From NCBI GenBank assembly GCA_029265125.1, contig JAJUJX010000001.1:1-64000 (forward strand): a DNA stretch of 64,000 bases. Direction: 5' to 3'. Made by a program: the position numbers and the translations under genes. Under the pieces are notes generated by a model. The model worked only from the letters and a program-made list of their open reading frames with translations, searched no databases and was not told the origin of the DNA. Every line of letters starts with the position of its first letter. Within the stretch, counting starts at the first letter, position 1. The DNA is from Tolumonas sp008015085 (GTDB taxonomy: Bacteria > Pseudomonadota > Gammaproteobacteria > Enterobacterales > Aeromonadaceae). Positions 54,518 to 62,581 of this stretch are shown in pieces.

Positions 54518-56365
54518 ATGTCAAAACGACTGACTGCCTCTGTGCTGTCGGCGCTGGCTATTGCTGCGCCAACGCATGCCGAAGAATCTACCGGACTGCC
54601 GATCACCGTGACGGCGACACGCTTTGCTGAGCCAACTGCCTCTGTTCTGGCTCCGGTAAATATCATTACCCGCAAAGACATTGAACAAATGCATGCCCGT
54701 TCACTGACTGATGTCGTGAAAACTCTGCCAGGCGCTGAAGTTGTTTCTAACGGCGGCCGGGGACAACAAAGCACTGTGCTGGTTCGTGGAGCAACATCTG
54801 CCGAAACACTGGTATTGATGGATGGCGTACGCATTAATAGTGCCACCAACGGTGGTGCGGATTTCAGCAGTATTCCGCTGAATCAGGTCGAAAGAATTGA
54901 ATATATCCGCGGTGCCCGCGCGTCAGTCTATGGTGCAGATGCTATCGGCGGTGTGATCAATATTATTACCCGTGGAACCGCAGGGCAGAGCAAACATGTG
55001 CTGAATGGTAGTGCGGGATCAAATGATTATCAAAATGTTGATGGCAGCTCATCATTCGATATTAATCAACAGCAACACCTGAAAGTGGCGGGTGGTTACG
55101 AGTCAGAAGATGGCTATAACGTTCATCCGGTGGCTGGTATCAATGATAGTGATAAACATGGTTTCCTGGGCCGTAATGCCATGGTTGATTATCAGAATCA
55201 GCTGACCGATAACACGAATGTTTATAGTTCGCTGCACTGGACGCGAAATGCCGTTCAGAGCGACGGTTCTAGTTCATATTATAAAACACATGAACGTGAT
55301 GAAACCTGGGAAGAAAATACTAACTACCAGTTAGGCACTAAATATCAGAAAGATCGTTATCAGACTGAACTGACGTCTAATCTGATCAATAACGACATGT
55401 ATTATTATCCGGATACCCTTTCCCGTGATGAAGCCGATTCTGTCTATAAAACGAGCCAGTATCAGGTCAGCTGGTTGAACAACTACCAAGTGACGGATCC
55501 ATGGTCCGTCGGAGCAGGTGTAGATTGGCGGCGTGATGTTTTACATTCCGATTCTGAATCATCAGGTTCCGCCTTTTTTGATGAAGACAAAGGCCGTAAT
55601 AACGTGGGTACTTATGTCTTGTCGCAATATCATTGGGAACAGTGGCTGGGTGAACTGAGCGGACGAAGTGACGATAATCAGCAATTCGGACGGCACAACA
55701 CCTGGCAAGCTGGTTTGGGCTGGAATTTCCTGCCGGAATATCGTTTGAGCACCCGTTATGGCACCGCATTCCGTGCGCCGACATTTAATGATCTTTATAC
55801 ACCTTACTCTGCTTCACCTGATCTGAAACCTGAAACATCTAAAAACAGTGAGGTTGCCTTAGAGGGAAATTCACTGGAGGTGTTATGGCGTGTGACTGCA
55901 TACCGCAATGATCTGGAGGACATGATTGAATGGGCTCCGGATAGTGACGGCAACTGGTATCCAGGAAATGTGGGTCGGGCTCGGGTTAAGGGTATTGAAT
56001 TGGAAGCGGAGTTTGCGACCGGCTGGCTGACTCATAAACTGAGTGCAGATTTCAAAAATGCCCGCGATCTGGAAGAAGATGAACCGCTGGCTCGTCGTGC
56101 AAAACGTACCTATAAATGGACTGGTGCGGCAAACTGGGAAAAATGGGATGCCTCATTAACCGGTCAGTATCAAAGTGAACGGTATGACAGTTCCACTCGT
56201 CTGGCGCCGTATGCGTTATGGAATACTTCAGCTGGTTATCATGTCTTGCCACAGCTGCGTGTCGGTGGTCGGATTGATAACCTGTTTGATAAAGAATATG
56301 CACTGGCTTCAGGCTATGCGACGCAGGAACGTAGTTATTACGTCGATTTCAGCTATCAGCTGTAA
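54518..56365 (+). CDS. btuB: Vitamin B12 outer membrane TonB-dependent receptor BtuB
   Basis: The 615-residue receptor imports cobalamin across the outer membrane using TonB energy. A signal peptide (about 1-21, ending HAEE) is followed by a TonB box-like ITVTA, a plug domain (about 40-150: VLVRGATSAETLVLMDGVRI, ADAIGGVINIITRG) and a 22-strand barrel ending in YYVDFSYQL. Length matches E. coli BtuB. Control by the cobalamin riboswitch directly upstream supports the B12 role. Confidence 0.95.
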   Translation: MSKRLTASVLSALAIAAPTHAEESTGLPITVTATRFAEPTASVLAPVNIITRKDIEQMHARSLTDVVKTLPGAEVVSNGGRGQQSTVLVRGATSAETLVLMDGVRINSATNGGADFSSIPLNQVERIEYIRGARASVYGADAIGGVINIITRGTAGQSKHVLNGSAGSNDYQNVDGSSSFDINQQQHLKVAGGYESEDGYNVHPVAGINDSDKHGFLGRNAMVDYQNQLTDNTNVYSSLHWTRNAVQSDGSSSYYKTHERDETWEENTNYQLGTKYQKDRYQTELTSNLINNDMYYYPDTLSRDEADSVYKTSQYQVSWLNNYQVTDPWSVGAGVDWRRDVLHSDSESSGSAFFDEDKGRNNVGTYVLSQYHWEQWLGELSGRSDDNQQFGRHNTWQAGLGWNFLPEYRLSTRYGTAFRAPTFNDLYTPYSASPDLKPETSKNSEVALEGNSLEVLWRVTAYRNDLEDMIEWAPDSDGNWYPGNVGRARVKGIELEAEFATGWLTHKLSADFKNARDLEEDEPLARRAKRTYKWTGAANWEKWDASLTGQYQSERYDSSTRLAPYALWNTSAGYHVLPQLRVGGRIDNLFDKEYALASGYATQERSYYVDFSYQL

Positions 56366-56385
56366 TATTTGATCTTCGCTAAATA

Positions 56386-56414
56386 AAAAGGGTTCGCATG
56401 ATGCGAACCCTTTT
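56386..56414. terminator. Bidirectional terminator between btuB and speA
   Basis: AAAAGGGTTCGC and GCGAACCCTTTT form a 12-bp stem with a 5-nt loop, with A-run and T-run flanks. It serves both btuB and the convergent speA. Confidence 0.88.
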
Positions 56415-56443
56415 GCTTAAAGGAGAGAAAACAGTTCCGAAGA

Positions 56444-58351
56444 CTATTCGTCTTCGAGATAAGCGTAGCCCTGCAGACCGGCTTCCAGCTCTTCCAGCAA
56501 CTCTTTGCGCGTTTCCGCACTCAGCGACGGGTGATCAACCAGTTTCTGATAGGCACTGCGGATCATCGATGGATCAATATTGACGTAGCGCAGCAGGTTA
56601 TCAACGTTATCACCCTTGATGATATTGGTGATCACCGGGGTGCCGTCATCGTTCAGACACACTTCCGCACTGTGCGTATCACCGAACAGGTTGTGCAGAT
56701 CGCCCAGAATTTCCTGATAAGCACCGACCAGGAAGAAACCCATATAACTGGTTTCATCGTGGCGCAGCTCTGGCATTGGCAGCGTATTTTCGATACCCAC
56801 ACCATCCACGTACTCTTTGATCGTACCGTCGGAATCACAGGTAATATCCATGATTACACCGCGGCGGGTCGGCTGTTGATCCAGACCGCTCAGTGGCATG
56901 ATTGGGAAGATCTGATCAATCCCCCAGGCATCTGGCAGTGACTGGAACAGTGAGAAGTTGACGAAACATTTATCGGCCAGTTTCTCGTTCAGTTCATCCT
57001 GCAGGTTACGGTGCATCCGGTTTACCGGATCCAGCATAGCTTTCAGTTTCAGACACAGATTCAGGTGCAGATCTTCTGCCCAGGCGCGTTGTTGCAGCGA
57101 CATGATGCCGAGCGTGTATTGGGTATGTACGTCCGCCAGATCAGAGACAGAGTCATGGAAAATTTCCAGCAGACCCGGATCTTCCTTTTCGTGCAGCTCT
57201 TTCCAGCTGTCCCACATGTTTTGCAGCAGCAGTGGTGCATCGCTGGTCGGTGCGTCTGGCAGCGAAGTTGGCAGCTGGCTTTCCATACCAACAACATTGG
57301 AGATCAGCACCGCATGATGCGCTGTAATCGCCCGGCCAGATTCGCTGATGATCATCGGATGCGGCAAATTGTATTGTTCGCAGACATCACCAATGCCCCA
57401 TACCACGTTATTCGCGTATTCGCGCAGGTTGTAGTTAGCGGAACAATGGCTTTGTGAACGAGACCCCTCGTAATCGACGCCCAGACCACCACCAACGTCA
57501 ACCACTTCGATGTTCGCGCCCATATGGCGCAGTTCAGCGTAGAAGCGGCCACATTCACGGATACCACCCTGGATATCACGGATGTTGGCGATCTGCGAAC
57601 CTAAGTGGAAGTGAACCAGTTGCAGGCAATCGAGTTTACCGGCTTCACGCAGACGCTCTACCAGACGCAGGATCTGTGCGGCGTTCAGACCAAATTTGGA
57701 TTTCTCGCCACCGCTGGCCTGCCATTTGCCGGAGCTTTGCGAAGCCAGACGTGCGCGCACACCAATGCGCGGGGTAATGTTCAGGCGGGCTGATTCGTCG
57801 AGGATCAGCTCCAGCTCGGATGGTTTTTCCACCACGATGTAAACGTGATGGCCCAGCAGCGAGCCGAGCAAAGCATGGCGAACGTATTCACGGTCTTTAT
57901 AACCGTTACAAACAATAATGGAACCTTGATCGTGGTGATGCGACAGCACCGCCAGCAACTCAGGTTTAGAACCGGCTTCCAGACCCAGATTCGGTTTATC
58001 AGCAAATGCACGCGTCACTGATTCAATTACCTGATTCTGCTGGTTAACCTTGATCGGGTAAACGCACTGGTAACGGCCTTTGTAGCCGTAACTCTGGATC
58101 GCCTGCTCGAAAGCGCCGAACAGGGCGTTGATCCGGGTTTTGATAATATCTGGGAAGCGCAGCAGTACCGGTGTGGCATAGCCCTGTTTGCTTAACTGAT
58201 CGATGATATCGATCAACGGGATCTTGCAATCCAGACGCGTTTTATCCGGTGTAACCACGACACGGCCCAGCGCATCAATATGGAAAAAACCTGCCCCCCA
58301 GTAAGGGACGTTATACATTTTCAGGGCGTCCTGACAGGACCAGTTTGCCAT
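56444..58351 (-). CDS. speA: Biosynthetic arginine decarboxylase SpeA
   Basis: The 635-residue PLP enzyme converts arginine to agmatine, leading to putrescine. The PLP lysine is probably Lys101 in YQCVYPIKVNQQ. The family signatures VDVGGGLGVDYEGSRSQ and the C-terminal LVGAYQEILGDLHNLFGD are present, including the Cys/Asp active-site region. It is a long-form ADC with the inserted helical domain. A single-gene unit is likely. The 58352-58609 gap upstream shows no gene. Confidence 0.96.
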   Translation of the reverse strand: MANWSCQDALKMYNVPYWGAGFFHIDALGRVVVTPDKTRLDCKIPLIDIIDQLSKQGYATPVLLRFPDIIKTRINALFGAFEQAIQSYGYKGRYQCVYPIKVNQQNQVIESVTRAFADKPNLGLEAGSKPELLAVLSHHHDQGSIIVCNGYKDREYVRHALLGSLLGHHVYIVVEKPSELELILDESARLNITPRIGVRARLASQSSGKWQASGGEKSKFGLNAAQILRLVERLREAGKLDCLQLVHFHLGSQIANIRDIQGGIRECGRFYAELRHMGANIEVVDVGGGLGVDYEGSRSQSHCSANYNLREYANNVVWGIGDVCEQYNLPHPMIISESGRAITAHHAVLISNVVGMESQLPTSLPDAPTSDAPLLLQNMWDSWKELHEKEDPGLLEIFHDSVSDLADVHTQYTLGIMSLQQRAWAEDLHLNLCLKLKAMLDPVNRMHRNLQDELNEKLADKCFVNFSLFQSLPDAWGIDQIFPIMPLSGLDQQPTRRGVIMDITCDSDGTIKEYVDGVGIENTLPMPELRHDETSYMGFFLVGAYQEILGDLHNLFGDTHSAEVCLNDDGTPVITNIIKGDNVDNLLRYVNIDPSMIRSAYQKLVDHPSLSAETRKELLEELEAGLQGYAYLEDE

Positions 58352-58609
58352 GGCGGTACCTCAGTTCAATTCAACAATATTCACGTTGCAGTATCGGGCG
58401 CGTTCGTGTCAGCAGCATGGCAGTATCCCTGGTGCGCCCTTCTGATCGCGGCGTATTTTATGCGTAATGTTCCTGCGATAAACCTTTTTTTCTGTTACCA
58501 GTGAGACTCTTTTGGGTTGTTTTGATTGAGCATTAATTCCTGATGAATAAAAAGTCGGAATGACGGCTTATACGATCATATTCATGCAAAAAAAACTTGT
58601 CGGTTTTGT

Positions 58610-59980
58610 TTAAAAACCACCGTAAAAGGCCAGTAAAGTCAGTAAAATTGTGCACATCATGTTCAATACGAGCCCGGCCCGGATCATATCGCGCTGCGCG
58701 ACGAAACCACTGGCATACACAATGGCATTTGGGGGAGTGGCGACCGGCAGCATGAAGGCACAGGAAGCAGAAATGGCAATCATAATCGACATCATGGTGT
58801 CTGACATGCCGATACTGGTAGCGACTGTGGCGAATAACGGGATCATCAGGGCTGCAGTGGCGGTATTCGAGGCGAATTCAGTCAGAAAAATGACAAAGGT
58901 TACTATTGCCAGCAGTAAAATAAAAACCGGGGCGAGCCGAAACCACTCGGTAATGCATTGAGCCAGAAACAGGCTGGTGCCGGTCTCTTTTAAGATGGCT
59001 GATAAGGCCAGCCCGCCGCCAAATAACATCAATACCCCCCATTCCGTTTGTCTTTCCACATCGCGCCAGCCAGCACAGCCACTGATACAGATGGCCACAG
59101 CGGCTCCCAGTGCAATCAGTGTGTCCAGTTGTTCAATACCCCCCATCCAGAGGGAAATGGGTTGTGAAAGGAGCCAGGCGATGACGGTGCAGAAAAAAAT
59201 AGCTAAGGTCAGCAGGCGAGAATGGGTCCAGGTAAATTTCTGGGATTGTATCGCACAGTGATGGTTCAGATCCGGGCGTAAGACCAGATGCAGAGCCAGC
59301 CAGGCACAAGGCAGTAGGATTAGCGTCACCGGAATACCGAATATCATCCATTGCATAAAAGTAATATGAGCCTGTGCCGCAGCGATGACATTGGGCGGAC
59401 TGCCGACGAGTGTACCTATACCGCCGATACTGGCGCTGTAAGCGACCCCCAGCATGATAAAGGTGCGGGTGCGGCTTTCCGTTTCCGGCAGCTGTGATGA
59501 TATCCCGATGGCCAGAGGCAGCATCATGGCTGCGGTGGCGGTGTTGCTGATCCACATTGAAATGAAAGCGGTGATGCCGAATAACAGCAGCGTAGCTGTC
59601 TGTAAACGACCTTTAGCAAACGTCAGGATCTGCTGTGCGAGATATTGGTCTATCTGCTGTTTGTGTAAGGCGGCCGCCAGAGCGAAACCACCAAAAAACA
59701 GATAGATAGTCGGGTTCGAAAAATGGCTGATAGCAGGTTGCAGTTCACTAATGCCCATTAATACGGCCATAACGGGCACCAGCAAGGCGGTCACGGTGAC
59801 GTGGATCGCTTCGGTTAACCAGAGAATGGCAATAAAGATAAACAGTGACAGACCGTGATTAATCGTAGCAGCGAAGGGAAGAGCGTTCAGCAGCAAGAGC
59901 AATAAGCCGACATCCAGTAACAGGATGAAAGGCTTATATTGTGCTTTGAATAGGGATGGCGCAGAGGCGTCATTAACCAT
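58610..59980 (-). CDS. DASS-family sodium/anion symporter (SLC13-type)
   Basis: The 456-residue membrane protein has about eleven helices and two SNT motifs typical of divalent anion/sodium symporters: MWISNTATAAMMLPLAIG and EFASNTATAALMIPLFAT. GSPPNVIAAAQAHI fits the sodium-binding loop. Substrate may be a dicarboxylate such as succinate or citrate, or sulfate; the sequence alone does not decide. ATG at 59980 has GAGG 5 nt upstream; a GTG two codons earlier is less likely. It begins 60 nt after nrdG. Confidence 0.9.
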   Translation of the reverse strand: MVNDASAPSLFKAQYKPFILLLDVGLLLLLLNALPFAATINHGLSLFIFIAILWLTEAIHVTVTALLVPVMAVLMGISELQPAISHFSNPTIYLFFGGFALAAALHKQQIDQYLAQQILTFAKGRLQTATLLLFGITAFISMWISNTATAAMMLPLAIGISSQLPETESRTRTFIMLGVAYSASIGGIGTLVGSPPNVIAAAQAHITFMQWMIFGIPVTLILLPCAWLALHLVLRPDLNHHCAIQSQKFTWTHSRLLTLAIFFCTVIAWLLSQPISLWMGGIEQLDTLIALGAAVAICISGCAGWRDVERQTEWGVLMLFGGGLALSAILKETGTSLFLAQCITEWFRLAPVFILLLAIVTFVIFLTEFASNTATAALMIPLFATVATSIGMSDTMMSIMIAISASCAFMLPVATPPNAIVYASGFVAQRDMIRAGLVLNMMCTILLTLLAFYGGF

Positions 59981-60040
59981 ATACACCTCAACATCTGCAG
60001 AACACTTATCTTTAGTGTAGTTGAGGTGGTGGCAAAAAGG

Positions 60041-60517
60041 TTATTCCGCAGGCTGGCGTAAATAGTGAATGATCTGATTGCTACTGCCGCGCCAGACCAG
60101 CGACGGATCGGCCAGCTCTTGCACAAACTTGCCATCAACCAGCACATCGATCAGATCTACGATCTCACGCTGGTTATCTGTCAGTTCGCCATATAAATAG
60201 CCGGTCCACATCCAGATATCTTTACCGGGGCATTCAGCCCGGATACGTTTGACCAGTGCCAGAATATCCGCCTGATTAGCCGGGTGCAGTGGATCGCCAC
60301 CGGAGAAGGTAATACCACGGCGTTTGATTTTAGTATCATTCAGATCGACAATAATTTTGTCAGCCAGTTCTTGCGTAAAGGGGTGGCCTGAATCAATCCG
60401 CCAGGTTGATTGGTTATAGCAGCCGCGGCATTGGTGTTCACAGCCGGATACAAACAACGTGCAGCGTGTGCCGGGGCCGTTGACGACATCAATCGGGTAA
60501 TATTGGTGATAGAACAT
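60041..60517 (-). CDS. nrdG: Anaerobic ribonucleotide reductase activating enzyme NrdG
   Basis: The 158-residue radical SAM enzyme makes the glycyl radical on NrdD. The 4Fe-4S cysteines are Cys26, Cys30 and Cys33 (SGCEHQCRGCYN), and ITFSGGDPLHP is the GGE-like SAM motif. Length matches E. coli NrdG (154). The partner nrdD is not in the window, which is unusual since the two are often adjacent. Confidence 0.95.
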   Translation of the reverse strand: MFYHQYYPIDVVNGPGTRCTLFVSGCEHQCRGCYNQSTWRIDSGHPFTQELADKIIVDLNDTKIKRRGITFSGGDPLHPANQADILALVKRIRAECPGKDIWMWTGYLYGELTDNQREIVDLIDVLVDGKFVQELADPSLVWRGSSNQIIHYLRQPAE

Positions 60518-60602
60518 GGCGGGCTCCTGACGTGTTGCTGATGTTGCACACCATACGCGCCGGAAAACGAAAAATCAAAGCAGGAAAGGCAGGGTTATTG
60601 GT

Positions 60603-60630
60603 AAGACCTCTCCCAGCGGGGAGAGATCTT
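60603..60630 (-). terminator. Hairpin between the carbonic anhydrase gene and nrdG
   Basis: AAGA-N-CTCTCCC and GGGAGAG-N-TCTT pair over 11 of 12 positions around a 4-nt loop, just after the carbonic anhydrase stop. It lacks a long U-run, so it is a modest terminator or a processing hairpin. Confidence 0.5.
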
Positions 60631-60640
60631 AAGGTGGAAA

Positions 60641-61375
60641 TTATTCGAGAATTTCGCGTGCGTTGATTGGTTGCAGCGGACGGTTGTTGTCATGCCCCAT
60701 TACTTTTCTGAATGCGTCGATCTGTGCTTTAGATACGAATACCGGTTTTTTCAGTACGATCCAGCGAACACCTTCAGTGCAAGGTGGTGTGGTCAGAGAA
60801 CCGCTGAAACGGTAGTACTCATGATTTTTAGGGAACAGTTTGGCTGCATCGAATGCTGGTGACAGTGCGATTTTGTCGCCTTCTTTTGCTGGCATGTGAG
60901 CCCACAGATCTTTCAGTGCCGCGTTTTCGTGGCCTTCTTTGAACATCACAGTGACAACAGCCAGATTGCCGTCTTTATCGGCATGCACAAAGTGACCTTC
61001 TAATGGGAAAGATTCCCCTTTGATCTGGTTTTCACTTGGTGCATGGAAGTGGAACTGTTTCAGCATGTATTCCACGCCGTCGATGACCACGTTGCTGCCG
61101 GCATCGTAAACAACCTGAACGGTATGACCGTTATTCAGGATCTGGCTACCGCCGGTTTTATAGCTGAATTTCAAAGGTTTCAGATCTGCTTTTACGAAAC
61201 CGCTCAGATTAACCGGAGTCTGGTTTTTACCTGCACAGGCTCCAAATTCTGGTGTCAATTTAGCCCAGTTATTTGGGCCATTGTCACCACTGTAACCCCA
61301 GTGAGGATGTTGTTCAGCAGCAAAAGCGGAACAGGAGGCCAGTAGCATCGCAGCGCAAAGCAGATTTTTTTTCAT
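60641..61375 (-). CDS. Periplasmic alpha-class carbonic anhydrase
   Basis: The 244-residue enzyme interconverts CO2 and bicarbonate. A signal peptide (about 1-20, ending AFA) directs it to the periplasm. Zinc ligands are His109 and His111 (QFHFHAPSE) and His128 (EGHFVH). The WGYSGDNGPNNW and SLTTPPCTEGVRWIVL motifs are typical, and Cys47 probably pairs with the Cys in PPC. It is not the cytoplasmic beta-class enzyme. It has its own hairpin downstream. Confidence 0.95.
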   Translation of the reverse strand: MKKNLLCAAMLLASCSAFAAEQHPHWGYSGDNGPNNWAKLTPEFGACAGKNQTPVNLSGFVKADLKPLKFSYKTGGSQILNNGHTVQVVYDAGSNVVIDGVEYMLKQFHFHAPSENQIKGESFPLEGHFVHADKDGNLAVVTVMFKEGHENAALKDLWAHMPAKEGDKIALSPAFDAAKLFPKNHEYYRFSGSLTTPPCTEGVRWIVLKKPVFVSKAQIDAFRKVMGHDNNRPLQPINAREILE

Positions 61376-61409
61376 TTGAGAAACCCCGAATTAATAATCA
61401 TAACCAGTG

Positions 61410-61441
61410 CAAAAACAAAAGCGCCTTATCAAAAGGCGCTT
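61410..61441 (-). terminator. Terminator of the lpxL-type gene
   Basis: AAGCGCCTT and AAGGCGCTT form a 9-bp stem with a 5-nt loop; on the minus strand TTGTTTTTG follows. It lies 56 nt after the acyltransferase stop codon. Confidence 0.8.
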
Positions 61442-61497
61442 GAGTATAGACCTGTAAAAGATGAGGTTTTGTTACCAAATGTACAGTCAGCTGGCGG

Positions 61498-62451
61498 TCA
61501 GCGGGTTTCGCCCGGGTTGTAGCGGAACTTCTTCGCATTCGGGCGGGATTTAAATCGGCGGTGCAGCCACATGTATTGCTCAGGAGCTTTGCGTACGGCT
61601 TGTTCCAGCACCTGATTGCTGCGTGTTGCATCGGCTACATCATCACCCACCGGATAGTTCTGTAATGGGGGGTCAATAATCAGCTGATAACCGCCTTGCG
61701 GCAGGCGGATGTTGTAACAAGGCAGCACGACGGTGTTTTTCACACGTGCCAGCGTTGCTGTACCCGTTATTGTTGCTGCATCGCTGACACCGAGAAAAGG
61801 AACAAATACGCTGGCATGCGGTCCGTAGTCATGATCCGGTGCGTACCAGAGTGCTTCACCCTGACGCAGAGCCTTGATCATGCCTTTCACATCCGCCCGG
61901 TCAACCAGATACTTATTGCTCTTACAGCGGCCATGATACTGTGCGTATTCCAGCACCGGATTGGTATTCGGGCGATAGACACCCACGCCGGGACGCAGCA
62001 AGCCGAACATCCGTGCATTGAGTTCCAGCGTCATAAAATGGGCAGATAACAGCAGCATACCGTGTTTGTTGGCAACGGCCTGTTCGACGTGTTCAGCTCC
62101 GGTGACATGCATAATTTTACGTACCCGCCAATCAGGCCAGAACCAGGCAATACCAGTTTCAAAAATGGCCCGGCCGACGTTAGCAAAGTTCTCTTTAAGA
62201 CAAGCTTCGCGTGTGGCGTCGTCCCATTCCGGGAAGGCTAGCTGCAGATTAGTGCGGGCAATTCTGACCCGGCGGGGCAACAGTTTCATCGAGAGCCAGC
62301 CTAAACCTGCTCCCAGATACATCAATACGGGATAAGGGAGTTGCACAACCAGCCATAACACAGCTTGTCCGAACCACTGTGGCCAGTAGCGGGGATGAAA
62401 CAGGGCTGCAGTCAGACGAGGAGCATTATCCGGAAGCTGTTTTAATTGCAT
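61498..62451 (-). CDS. lpxL: Lipid A biosynthesis lauroyl/palmitoleoyl acyltransferase (LpxL/LpxP type)
   Basis: The 317-residue inner-membrane enzyme adds a secondary acyl chain to Kdo2-lipid IVA. One N-terminal helix (about 30-55) precedes the LPLAT domain with the catalytic H-x4-E pair His138 and Glu143 (SAHFMTLELNARMFG), the same pattern as E. coli LpxL. YAPDHDYGPHASVFVPFLGV is the substrate-binding region. LpxL and LpxP are hard to tell apart here. It is divergent from hldE, another lipopolysaccharide gene. Confidence 0.9.
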   Translation of the reverse strand: MQLKQLPDNAPRLTAALFHPRYWPQWFGQAVLWLVVQLPYPVLMYLGAGLGWLSMKLLPRRVRIARTNLQLAFPEWDDATREACLKENFANVGRAIFETGIAWFWPDWRVRKIMHVTGAEHVEQAVANKHGMLLLSAHFMTLELNARMFGLLRPGVGVYRPNTNPVLEYAQYHGRCKSNKYLVDRADVKGMIKALRQGEALWYAPDHDYGPHASVFVPFLGVSDAATITGTATLARVKNTVVLPCYNIRLPQGGYQLIIDPPLQNYPVGDDVADATRSNQVLEQAVRKAPEQYMWLHRRFKSRPNAKKFRYNPGETR

Positions 62452-62581
62452 GACGAGTAACCAGAGATACGATTAGATGATAAAAGCCCGCCTAGTCTAG
62501 CAAATGACCGGCGGGGTGGCGAATCATCCTCATGGCTGTGTTAGACTGCCGGCAATTCAGAATTAGTCTTGAGTAAACACT

